NCBI GenBank assembly: GCA_002493325.1
Contig: DKYL01000008.1
Coordinates: 1-53,047, forward strand
Direction: 5' to 3'
DNA: 53,047 nt
DNA from: Ruminococcaceae bacterium UBA7101
GTDB taxonomy: Bacteria; Bacillota; Clostridia; Oscillospirales; Acutalibacteraceae
Under the pieces are notes generated by a model. It ran no database searches and was not told the DNA's origin. It saw only the letters and a program-made list of their open reading frames with translations. The translations under genes and the position numbers were made by a program. Below, piece after piece: positions 40,089 through 46,754 of the stretch; within the stretch, counting starts at the first letter, position 1; every line of letters starts with the position of its first letter.

Positions 40089-41145
40089 GGAAATACTCGA
40101 CAGTATGAAAAATGCATATTTCGGCGAATGCGGAGAAACCGTTGAAAAAAATTCCCAAACAGAAAAAAGATTTGAAATTCTTGCAAGCGAGCTGTTTTCG
40201 ATATCCTGCTACGGAGATTATATTTTCAGACAGGCATTTGTTCAGACTGCCACAGGTGATAATCTGGACAAACAGGGACAGCTCAGAGGCTGTATCAGAA
40301 AAAAGCAGGATTATGCCTATGGCGAGCTTTATTTCACAATCAATGAGACTGTTGACTACAATATTGAAATACCGCAGAATACAGTCTGTTCGGTAGCAGG
40401 AAAACCTTTTCTTCAGTTTGCAACAATCCAAAAAGCAGTTATCCCTGCAGGTGAAACGGGAATTGCCGTAAATGCCAAAGCACTTGACTGCGGTAATGCT
40501 TATAATGCCAATGCGGGCACAATCACAGTAATGGTCAATGCGCCCATCGGTGTTGCGGCAGTTACCAACCCTGCTGATTTTGACGGTGGGTATGACGGCG
40601 AAGGCGACCTTGCATACAGAAACCGAATACTGCGCCATTTTGATGTTCTGCCGAATCAGCTTAATACAACATCCATCGAAAATCAGATTCTCACCCTGGA
40701 TTATGTGACCGACTGCAATGTTCCCTTTTCGGAAACTGCCAACAGAATAACGGTTTATGTATCCACAAAGGATAATAAGCTGACAGAACAAAGGATTATG
40801 GAAATAAGAGATAAAATTGTTCTCGGAAAAATTGCGGCAATCACCCGCATAATAGAGCTTGCGGATAAGAAAAAGTACACCTTAACCGTTGAACTATTCT
40901 GTATGAAAGGCTTTGACAAAAATAAAATTAAGGAGCTTGCTGAAAGCCGTATCAACGATATGATTTCAGCCTTAAGAATCGGGCAATCCCTTTCGCTCAG
41001 TGATATTTCCAAAACCCTGTCGGATATTGAGGGAATTACGAACCATAACATATATTCCGACAAGGCAGAGGGTAATTACATATATTGCAAAAGTGATAAA
41101 ATTCTTCACTTAAGAAGTCTGGCGGTGAACTGCTTTGATGAATGA
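40066..41145 (+). CDS. Phage baseplate J-like protein (XkdT)
   Basis: A 359-residue baseplate wedge protein. YEEILDSMKNAYF (about 7-19), YGDYIFRQAFVQTATGDNLDKQGQLRG (about 49-75) and DFDGGYDGEGDLAYRNRILRHF (about 171-192) are hallmark segments of the J/gp47/XkdT family, which forms the wedge body of contractile tails. The start appears to be TTG (40066, with AAAGGACGG upstream, or 40072), since no ATG is available before the conserved region. The frame overlaps the gp25-like gene by 23 bases. Length matches the family (about 350). Confidence 0.87.
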   Translation: MTLKRTYEEILDSMKNAYFGECGETVEKNSQTEKRFEILASELFSISCYGDYIFRQAFVQTATGDNLDKQGQLRGCIRKKQDYAYGELYFTINETVDYNIEIPQNTVCSVAGKPFLQFATIQKAVIPAGETGIAVNAKALDCGNAYNANAGTITVMVNAPIGVAAVTNPADFDGGYDGEGDLAYRNRILRHFDVLPNQLNTTSIENQILTLDYVTDCNVPFSETANRITVYVSTKDNKLTEQRIMEIRDKIVLGKIAAITRIIELADKKKYTLTVELFCMKGFDKNKIKELAESRINDMISALRIGQSLSLSDISKTLSDIEGITNHNIYSDKAEGNYIYCKSDKILHLRSLAVNCFDE

Positions 41146-41698
41146 GATTGAAACAAGAATTTTAAAGCTTGCAGAGCTAATCGGAATCAGCACGGAAAAC
41201 AGCAGCAAGGAGCTTGCTGAGCTGAAAGGATACGCAGAAGGCTTTAAACTGATTTTCGGTGATTTTGAAAAAACAGCTTTACAGCTATCGCCTGAAACAG
41301 CAGATGGTACGGCACTCGCTCTTTTCTGCGATATGATGGGTATTGATTTTTCACTTACCGATCAGGAAAAAAGAGAGCTTATAAAAAAAGGCTTTTTAAT
41401 GGAGGGCGTTGATTATACAAGCGGTGAATTTGAAGACAAATTATCTGCCGCACACTTTTCTGCCAGGCAGTCTGCAGGAACGCTCACCATCTCTGCCGAA
41501 GAGGGACAGACTGCGAAGGATTATGAAAAGCTTGCAGAAATTATTGAAAATTATGCCGCACCAAACCTTTTTATTACCTTTGACGGTGACGGAATGACCT
41601 TTGAAAAATGGGGAATGCTTGATTTTATGTTTGACGAATATGACAGGCTGAAATTCCCCTTTTCCATGCTTGATACAATTATAACGGAGGAAATATGA
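41138..41698 (+). CDS. Phage tail protein XkdU-like (YmfQ/DUF2313 region)
   Basis: A 186-residue protein in the place of XkdU, overlapping the J-like gene (ATG at 41138; the TTG one codon earlier is unlikely). Features are an N-terminal helix (RILKLAELIG), a helical middle (FCDMMGIDFSLTDQEKRELIKKGFL) and a beta-strand-rich end (IENYAAPNLFITFDGDGMTFEKWG). This resembles YmfQ/DUF2313 wedge proteins but similarity is recognised by eye only. The stop overlaps the next gene's ATG (ATGA), consistent with one transcript. Confidence 0.7.
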   Translation: MNEIETRILKLAELIGISTENSSKELAELKGYAEGFKLIFGDFEKTALQLSPETADGTALALFCDMMGIDFSLTDQEKRELIKKGFLMEGVDYTSGEFEDKLSAAHFSARQSAGTLTISAEEGQTAKDYEKLAEIIENYAAPNLFITFDGDGMTFEKWGMLDFMFDEYDRLKFPFSMLDTIITEEI

Positions 41699-42177
41699 GC
41701 AGTACAAACAAAACAGCGAATTTAAGGTTAAATCAGTGGATAAGCTCCGACAAGCCGAAGCGAGAGGATTTTAACTATGACAATCAGGTCATTGAAAATA
41801 ATTTCAATGACCACACAGGCAACAAGTTCATCCATATTACACAGGGTGAAAGAGAAAACTGGAATTTATTTTCATACAGCGGGATGTATTACGGCAACGG
41901 TAATATTGAAAGAACCGTTGATACAGGCTGCCCCTTTGAGGTATCCTTTGCAGTGGTATTTGCAAATAACAGACCGCTGGCTGTAACAAGATTTTCAGAT
42001 TCAAAAAATTATAACTATATGGCATTTGCAGGCAAGCTCGCAAACAGCACAGGCATTAAGCTGAAAAATAACGGTCAGCAGTTGACTGTCAGCCAGAGTG
42101 CATCTGCGGTGCTTCATAACGAATATGTCAATCTGAATGAAGCAGGTGTGGCATATTGCTATGTAATGTTCAGATAG
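41695..42177 (+). CDS. Phage tail fibre/collar-like protein
   Basis: A 160-residue protein with GGAGGAAAT before the ATG. The N-terminal STNKTANLRLNQWISSDKP and NFNDHTGNKFIHITQGERENW (about 40-60) segments are typical of the N-terminal attachment regions of XkdV-like/gp53-like fibres that carry a hapten such as ITxGERENW. The remainder is beta-rich and lacks the long repeat shaft of a full fibre, so it may be a short fibre or collar. It is the last phage gene, followed by the duplicated hairpin at 42187. Confidence 0.72.
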   Translation: MSSTNKTANLRLNQWISSDKPKREDFNYDNQVIENNFNDHTGNKFIHITQGERENWNLFSYSGMYYGNGNIERTVDTGCPFEVSFAVVFANNRPLAVTRFSDSKNYNYMAFAGKLANSTGIKLKNNGQQLTVSQSASAVLHNEYVNLNEAGVAYCYVMFR

Positions 42178-42186
42178 TATTTAAAA

Positions 42187-42214
42187 ACGTCAGGAACCAT
42201 TTGTTCCTGACGTT
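42187..42214 (+). repeat. 28-nt hairpin direct repeat, copy 1
   Basis: A perfect hairpin whose arms are ACGTCAGGAAC and GTTCCTGACGT, ending in one extra T. The same 28 bases recur at 42490-42517. Copy 1 has no T tract after it. Confidence 0.9.
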
Positions 42215-42489
42215 AGACTGTCGATAAAGTGGGCTGAACCACGCACGAAGATTAATCAACAGAAAATTTACCGATTTATATGATTGTAGGGCAGAGGCTT
42301 GCTTCTGCCGCCAAAACAATTTAAAAGCCTTGCAATTTGATTGAATTGCAAGGCTTTTGTGCGTTTTTCGCCTTTTGCTCGGGGGCAGTACCATCGTACA
42401 GCTCCCTCTCGCAAAAAAACGAAATTCAGCTCCATTTCTCAACGTCTGCCAGCGTGTAGAATTTATAATTTGACTTTTTCTACACGCTG
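42215..42489. repeat. Repeat-like insert between the two hairpin copies
   Basis: This 275-bp non-coding segment holds a TTGTAGGG-type palindrome (42284-42309) related to the one at 11538, a 15-bp perfect stem AAAAGCCTTGCAATT / AATTGCAAGGCTTTT (42323-42358), a GGGGGCAGTACCATCGTACA stretch (42380-42399), and a 12-bp inverted repeat CAGCGTGTAGAA / TTCTACACGCTG (42450-42489). No convincing gene is present. The structure is compatible with a small non-autonomous mobile repeat inserted after the phage genes. Confidence 0.55.
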
Positions 42490-42521
42490 ACGTCAGGAAC
42501 CATTTGTTCCTGACGTTTTCT
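42490..42521 (+). terminator. 28-nt hairpin copy 2, intrinsic terminator
   Basis: Identical to 42187-42214 but followed by TTTTC, so this copy looks like the real terminator of the phage operon. Confidence 0.75.
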
Positions 42522-42778
42522 TATAATTTATTCTCTTCCTGATATTCCTTTGAAAATTCTGTATTCAGTTCGTCGGGAATAGGCACACCCATTTCCGTCA
42601 CATTATCGGGCTGTACAGTTGGATTGCTCACCCAGCTTGCATATCTGTTTGTAATTTCCGGGTCAAGCTGATACTTTTCCTCAAAGCTTTTTTTATGCCT
42701 GTGCGTTTCGGCAGGCACATTATAGTTATTCAGACTGTTAATCGTCTGCTTTGAGTCCTTCTCGTTATCCCTGCACAT
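42521..42778 (-). CDS. Small acidic protein, unknown (possibly DUF3787-like)
   Basis: An 85-residue hydrophilic protein. The ATG at 42778 has AAGGAGCAGG upstream; the longer frame overlaps the next small gene. It contains NVPAETHRHKKSFEEKYQLDPEI (about 22-44) and ends in NPTVQPDNVTEMGVPIPDELN, vaguely reminiscent of small DUF3787-type proteins of Clostridia, but similarity is weak. No membrane segment is present. Its start overlaps the 3' end of the 51-residue gene upstream, so the two are coupled. Role unknown. Confidence 0.6.
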   Translation of the reverse strand: MCRDNEKDSKQTINSLNNYNVPAETHRHKKSFEEKYQLDPEITNRYASWVSNPTVQPDNVTEMGVPIPDELNTEFSKEYQEENKL

Positions 42779-42920
42779 TGCCTGCTCCTTCGGCAATTGC
42801 CTTTAAATCTTCAAGTGAATTGATTTTTGCACCGCTCTGAATAATTGCTTCCTGAATCATTTCAGGAAGTGAATTGAAATATTCCTGCATCTGCGGTGTT
42901 AAGTTAAACATATCGGGCAT
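42765..42920 (-). CDS. 51-residue helical protein, unknown
   Basis: A short gene starting MPDMFNLTPQMQEYF and ending in a stop at 42765-42767, with AAAGGAG 12 bases upstream of the ATG at 42920. The peptide is amphipathic helical (PEMIQEAIIQSGAKINSLEDLKAIAEG). It overlaps the start of the 85-residue gene by 14 bases. Its ribosome binding site lies within the 3' arm of a terminator hairpin (42928-42960) that follows hemW, suggesting its translation is limited when that hairpin forms. No known family is recognised. Confidence 0.6.
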   Translation of the reverse strand: MPDMFNLTPQMQEYFNSLPEMIQEAIIQSGAKINSLEDLKAIAEGAGNVQG

Positions 42921-42927
42921 AATAAAA

Positions 42928-42960
42928 ACTCCTTTCAGCCTTAGTTTAACCGAAAGGAGT
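42928..42960 (-). terminator. hemW terminator overlapping the next gene's ribosome binding site
   Basis: On the minus strand ACTCCTTTC pairs with GAAAGGAGT over a 15-base loop, followed by TTTTTATT. The 3' arm contains AAAGGAG, the ribosome binding site of the gene starting at 42920. Its first base also belongs to the hemW stop. Confidence 0.65.
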
Positions 42961-43991
42961 CAGATTAATTCACTGATTATGAAATTGCTCACCAACATTC
43001 CGTTTGGCGTTAAAGCAAGTTTATTTTCCGATTCACGCATCAGCCCTGTTTTTATAAAATGCGAATAATCTTTTTTTACTATACTTTTTTCAATACCCTT
43101 ATTGAGTCTTAAGCCAAGCATTATTTTTTCTTCAGTGCTTCCGCCTGTGCCGTCATCAATACGGTTAAAATTTTCATCATAAAAAAATCTTTTTCCGCCG
43201 AAATAGGAATGCGCCGAAGCACCCAAGCCGAGATACGGCACAAGCTCCCAGTATTTTAAATTATGCCTGCTCTCAAAGCCTGGCTTTGAGAAATTGCTGA
43301 TTTCATATTGATGAAAGCCAAGAGCCTTTAATGAGCTGATTGTTTTTAAATACATATCGGCAACCGTGTCCTCATCAGGCAAAGCAAGACGGTCACGCAT
43401 TTCATAAAACCTTGTGCCCTCCTCGATTTTAAGCATATAGGCACTGATATGGGTAACATTCATCTTGTCAATAAATGCAAAGGTTTCGTCAAGGGTATCA
43501 AGCGTTTGTTTAGGTGTGCCGAGCATAACATCAAGGCTGATGTTGGTAATGCCTGCTTTTTTGGAATCATGTACAGCCTTTGCTACCTCTGCCTGCCCTG
43601 CCGATCTGCCAAGAGCAAAACGCTCCTCATTCCTTGCACTCTGCATTCCAAGGCTTATTCGGTTAACACCAAAGGACACATATTTTTCAAAATCACGTTC
43701 AAGATTTTTTGACGGATTACATTCAACTGTTATTTCACAGCCATCAAAAATATCAAACTGTTCTTTGGCGGCATTTATTATTTTTCCGATTAAATCGGCA
43801 TTTATGATTGACGGCGTTCCGCCGCCGAAATAAATTGTGTCAAAGCTGCCGCTGTATTTTTTCATTTCAGCGATAAGCCTGTCAGTGTACCTTTCAGCCA
43901 ATACCGCATCATACTTAACACTGAAAAAATCACAGTAAGGGCATTTTGAACGGCAAAAAGGGATGTGGATATATAAACCTGCACTATTCAT
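42960..43991 (-). CDS. hemW: HemW-family radical SAM protein (heme chaperone-like)
   Basis: A 343-residue radical SAM protein. The cluster motif is CRSKCPYC (residues 13-20), followed by DTIYFGGGTPSI (about 51-62), ECNPS (about 90) and NRISLGMQSAR (about 110-120), all typical of HemN/HemW. Firmicutes members without other heme genes nearby are most often HemW, which binds heme, rather than oxygen-independent coproporphyrinogen III oxidase; full HemN enzymes are longer (about 450). The family usually lies near lepA or hrcA; here it is near neither. The ribosome binding site is GGGGATGATAAT and the promoter lies in 44022-44052. Confidence 0.9.
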   Translation of the reverse strand: MNSAGLYIHIPFCRSKCPYCDFFSVKYDAVLAERYTDRLIAEMKKYSGSFDTIYFGGGTPSIINADLIGKIINAAKEQFDIFDGCEITVECNPSKNLERDFEKYVSFGVNRISLGMQSARNEERFALGRSAGQAEVAKAVHDSKKAGITNISLDVMLGTPKQTLDTLDETFAFIDKMNVTHISAYMLKIEEGTRFYEMRDRLALPDEDTVADMYLKTISSLKALGFHQYEISNFSKPGFESRHNLKYWELVPYLGLGASAHSYFGGKRFFYDENFNRIDDGTGGSTEEKIMLGLRLNKGIEKSIVKKDYSHFIKTGLMRESENKLALTPNGMLVSNFIISELI

Positions 43992-44021
43992 ATTATCATC
44001 CCCTATAAATTAAAATATACT

Positions 44022-44052
44022 ATTATATTATCATGATTTACAGCAATGTCAA
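44022..44052 (-). promoter_or_regulatory. Probable hemW promoter
   Basis: On the minus strand TTGACA (44052-44047), a 16-base spacer and TAATAT (44030-44025); a perfect TATAAT at 44027-44022 has a 19-base spacer. The -35 box overlaps the 3' end of the XRE gene. Confidence 0.5.
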
Positions 44053-44309
44053 TATAAGCAATTATCAAAATACTTGAGTAATTCATTCGGTGAAGCATTC
44101 AAACATTTACAAAAACAAGCAAACTCGTAATCAGTAACCTGACGCTGATTTTTTTCAATTTTACTAATCATTTGCTGGTCAATGTTAACATTCATAAGCT
44201 GCATTTTTGCTGCCAATTCACCTTGAGAAAGATTTCGCTTTTTTCTGTATTCTGCAACCATTTTGCCTACAATATTTTTATTTCCACTAAATGTTATCTG
44301 CTTCATCAT
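44049..44309 (-). CDS. XRE-family helix-turn-helix protein
   Basis: An 86-residue protein consisting almost entirely of a Cro/CI-type helix-turn-helix (residues 12-75, VAEYRKKRNLSQGELAAKMQLMNVNIDQQMISKIEKNQRQVTD with the usual QGELAA and SKIE). Two ATGs in a row at 44309 and 44306, with AGGTGAT upstream. It is divergent from the zinc-ribbon/LRR gene, with two ACGTCA-type repeats in the promoter region that are likely its operators (inference). Confidence 0.88.
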   Translation of the reverse strand: MMKQITFSGNKNIVGKMVAEYRKKRNLSQGELAAKMQLMNVNIDQQMISKIEKNQRQVTDYEFACFCKCLNASPNELLKYFDNCLY

Positions 44310-44318
44310 ATCACCTAT

Positions 44319-44389
44319 ACGTCATATTAACGTATTGACAATATCATATAATTGTGCTATAATTACGTCACATTAACGTATATTGACAA
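44319..44389. promoter_or_regulatory. Divergent promoter region with two ACGT-type direct repeats
   Basis: On the plus strand TTGACA (44335-44340), a 17-base spacer and TATAAT (44358-44363) is a near-perfect promoter for the LRR gene. Flanking it are two repeats of ACGTCA(T/C)ATTAACGTAT, at 44319-44335 and 44365-44381, 46 bases apart (about 4.4 helical turns), each also carrying a partial inverted symmetry (ACGT...ACGT). Confidence 0.7.
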
Positions 44390-44412
44390 AATTAACGAAA
44401 ATGGAGATTATT

Positions 44413-45642
44413 ATGATTTGTAAAAACTGTGGAAGTGAAATCAATGATAATGAGAGGTTCTGTACACACTGTGGTAAATCTGTTTTGACCGACAATAATA
44501 AAAGTGCCAAAAAGAAAAATTCAAAAAGAAAAATCATTATATCTATTGCTGTAGTGTGCTTTGTTTTATTAATTATTGTAATAGTTTCTACTTCCAGTTC
44601 GGGAAATGACAGCAATAATTCATATGCAGAAAACGATTATCAGTATAATACTGAATATGGAACATACACAAGTGAACCTGAATTACCGACGGAAAGTATA
44701 ACAGAACGCGAAACTTTTTACAATCCAATAGGAAAAGAGGTTTTACAGTATCCTTCACAGAATGATATTTTTACATATGATGTATATGAAACATATGTAG
44801 AAATCACTGGCGTTTCTGCTGACGAAATTGATGACAACCTAATTATACCAGATAAACTGGAAAACTTGCCAGTTAGATCAATAGGTAAATGTGCCTTTGG
44901 AGCGGAAGCCAGTATGTATATCACTTCAGGTTGGACAATCACATCCGTTACTATTCCAAATACAGTTTACAATATTGAAAACTCAGCCTTTCACAAATGT
45001 GAGTTATTAAAAACAGTAAATTTTGGAAATTGTCTTATTTCAATTGGCTCAAGTGCATTTTCATCAACTGCAATAACATCTGTTAATATTCCAGATACAG
45101 TAACAGAGTTAGGTTCAGGCGTGTTTAGTGGGTGCAATAATTTGAAATCTGTATGTCTAGGGAACGGAGTAACAGTTATTCCTGATGATATGTTTGCATC
45201 ATGCTATAACTTAAATCAGATTACATGGGGTAAAAATGTTAATGCTATAGGCATTGGTGCTTTTTCACACACCGGATTTATTAAAGTTGAATTACCTGAT
45301 ACAATAAAAGAAATATATCCAAGTGCATTTGCTTATATGGAAAATTTGACTGAATTTGTTTTTTCGGATAGCGTTAATATGGTGGATTCTTTGGTATTAT
45401 CTGATTGTCCCAATCTTGTGAAAGTAAGAATCGGCAAAGGAATAACATCATTGCCAGATAGATTATTTAGTAATTCTGACAATCTTCAAGAGATTATTAT
45501 TCCTGCAACTGTTGACCATATAAACAATGATGTATTTGGTGGTCTAAGCAAAGCGAAACCTGTAATTTATGGTGAAAAGGCTTCTGAAGCAGCAAATTTC
45601 GCGTCATCAAAAGGATTAATCTTTAAGCTTATTGAAAACTAA
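44413..45642 (+). CDS. Zinc-ribbon protein with BspA-type leucine-rich repeats
   Basis: A 409-residue protein starting at the ATG at 44413 with GGAG 8 bases upstream. Residues 1-20 are a zinc ribbon (CKNCGSEIND ... CTHCG), residues 39-60 one transmembrane helix (IIISIAVVCFVLLIIVIVS), then a low-complexity linker and about eight BspA/LRR_5 repeats from about residue 150 (SVTIPNTVYNIENSAFHKC, VNIPDTVTELGSGVFSGC and so on, each about 23 residues). The membrane topology places the repeats outside the cell, perhaps for adhesion or binding. No signal peptidase site. It is divergent from the XRE gene and ends at a strong terminator. Confidence 0.85.
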   Translation: MICKNCGSEINDNERFCTHCGKSVLTDNNKSAKKKNSKRKIIISIAVVCFVLLIIVIVSTSSSGNDSNNSYAENDYQYNTEYGTYTSEPELPTESITERETFYNPIGKEVLQYPSQNDIFTYDVYETYVEITGVSADEIDDNLIIPDKLENLPVRSIGKCAFGAEASMYITSGWTITSVTIPNTVYNIENSAFHKCELLKTVNFGNCLISIGSSAFSSTAITSVNIPDTVTELGSGVFSGCNNLKSVCLGNGVTVIPDDMFASCYNLNQITWGKNVNAIGIGAFSHTGFIKVELPDTIKEIYPSAFAYMENLTEFVFSDSVNMVDSLVLSDCPNLVKVRIGKGITSLPDRLFSNSDNLQEIIIPATVDHINNDVFGGLSKAKPVIYGEKASEAANFASSKGLIFKLIEN

Positions 45643-45718
45643 TTGAATTCTAAAATAGTATATTTAAACATTTGAAACTAAACAAATCTGATTAGATTCA
45701 AATGAAAACTTCAAAAAT

Positions 45719-45750
45719 CAAAGCCGTGCAGAAACTTCTGCACGGCTTTG
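45719..45750. terminator. Bidirectional terminator
   Basis: CAAAGCCGTGCAG pairs perfectly with CTGCACGGCTTTG around AAACTT, between the LRR gene and convergent gpsA. Confidence 0.8.
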
Positions 45751-45764
45751 CTATAGCTTCCCTA

Positions 45765-46754
45765 TTATTCACTTTTCTTTTCTCTGTTCATAAGAAGGCT
45801 TACTGCTTCATCAGGCGTAAGCTCACCGCTTATGGTTTTATGCACTGCGGTGATAATCGGCATATCAACCTTGTATTTTTCCGCAAGCTTGAGTGCAGGA
45901 GGAATAGCGTGTATTCCCTCAACAACCATTCCCACTTTTTTGATTGCGTCGTCGGCAGAATCACCGCTTCCGATAAGAAAGCCTGCCCTGTTATTTCTGC
46001 TGTGGCGGCTGGTAGCAGTAACAATTAAATCACCCAGACCTGCAAGACCTGCAAATGTCATTTTATCACATTCTATCGCCATTCCAAGACGTGACATTTC
46101 AGCAATGCCTCTTGTAATGATAGCTGCCTTTGCATTGTCACCGAAGCCAAGACCGGTTGAAATTCCGCAGGCAAGGGCAATTATATTTTTCAGTGCACCG
46201 CAAAGCTCCACACCCAAAATATCTTCATTGGTATACACACGCATACAGGTGTTCATAAAAATGTTCTGCACCTGTTCAGCCGCTTTCAGATTGCGGCAGG
46301 CAGCCACAACTGTTGTGGGCAAACCCAGTGCAACCTCTTCAGCGTGGGTAGGACCTGACAGGGCAACAACTGTAACCTCTTTTCCAACACCGTCTTTTAT
46401 GACCTGCGACATTGTGAAGAGTGTATCCTCCTCCAAGCCCTTTGTCGCATCAACAATAATCTGCCCCTCTTTAATAAACGGAGCGGCTTTTTTGGCGGTT
46501 TCTCTTACATATGGTGATGCAACTGCAAACAGCAGAACATCCTTATCAGAGCACACCTCTGAAATATCATTAGTAAAAGCCATGCTTTCGGGGATAACCG
46601 AACCCTTAAGATTCGGATGTGTATGTGTTGCTTTGAGTGTATTCAGCTCATTATCAAGTGCCGACCAGAGTGTGACACTGTGTGCATTTTGTGCAAGCAT
46701 AATCGCCAAAGCTGTTCCCCAGGTGCCTGCACCGAGTACACCGATTTTGCTCAT
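45765..46754 (-). CDS. gpsA: Glycerol-3-phosphate dehydrogenase [NAD(P)+]
   Basis: A 329-residue enzyme making sn-glycerol-3-phosphate from dihydroxyacetone phosphate for phospholipid synthesis. The dinucleotide site GVLGAGTWGTALA (residues 5-17), GPTHAEEVALGLPT (about 144-157) and the catalytic-lysine region ELCGALKNIIALACGI (about 188-203) and SRHSRNNRAGFLIG near residue 255 are as expected. Length matches GpsA (about 330-340). It overlaps the typA stop (TAATG), and AGGAAAA lies just before. Operon partner TypA is unusual; der or plsY are the more common neighbours. Confidence 0.96.
   Translation of the reverse strand: MSKIGVLGAGTWGTALAIMLAQNAHSVTLWSALDNELNTLKATHTHPNLKGSVIPESMAFTNDISEVCSDKDVLLFAVASPYVRETAKKAAPFIKEGQIIVDATKGLEEDTLFTMSQVIKDGVGKEVTVVALSGPTHAEEVALGLPTTVVAACRNLKAAEQVQNIFMNTCMRVYTNEDILGVELCGALKNIIALACGISTGLGFGDNAKAAIITRGIAEMSRLGMAIECDKMTFAGLAGLGDLIVTATSRHSRNNRAGFLIGSGDSADDAIKKVGMVVEGIHAIPPALKLAEKYKVDMPIITAVHKTISGELTPDEAVSLLMNREKKSE

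Larger units (their letters stand above)
32138..42177 (+). mobile_element. Reduced prophage-derived cluster: head module plus baseplate module, no tail tube
   Basis: Fifteen collinear plus-strand genes, most overlapping or within 15 bases of each other. The order is small terminase (frameshifted), large terminase, portal, protease, capsid, three connectors, then LysM hub protein, late-control-D-like hub, spike, gp25-like wedge, J-like wedge, XkdU-like and a tail-fibre-like protein. The order follows PBSX/xkd-type myophages. No sheath, tube, tail chaperone, tape measure, lysis, integrase, repressor or replication gene lies in the window. Most of the reading frames are intact, which suggests either recent decay or selection for a retained function. 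Confidence 0.85.

Noticed and set aside
40036..40791. 251-codon minus-strand frame over the baseplate J gene
   Set aside because: Cys- and Ile-rich translation without motifs, fully antisense to a recognised phage gene.
32138..42177. Complete active prophage
   Set aside because: No integrase, repressor, replication, tail tube, tape measure or lysis genes are present within the window.
42170..42442. 90-codon minus-strand frame inside the 42.2-kb repeat insert
   Set aside because: It spans hairpins and the direct-repeat unit, has no ribosome binding site and looks like translated repeat sequence.
42187..42517. Phage attachment sites attL/attR
   Set aside because: The 28-nt repeats are only 303 bases apart and do not bracket the phage genes, and no integrase is present.
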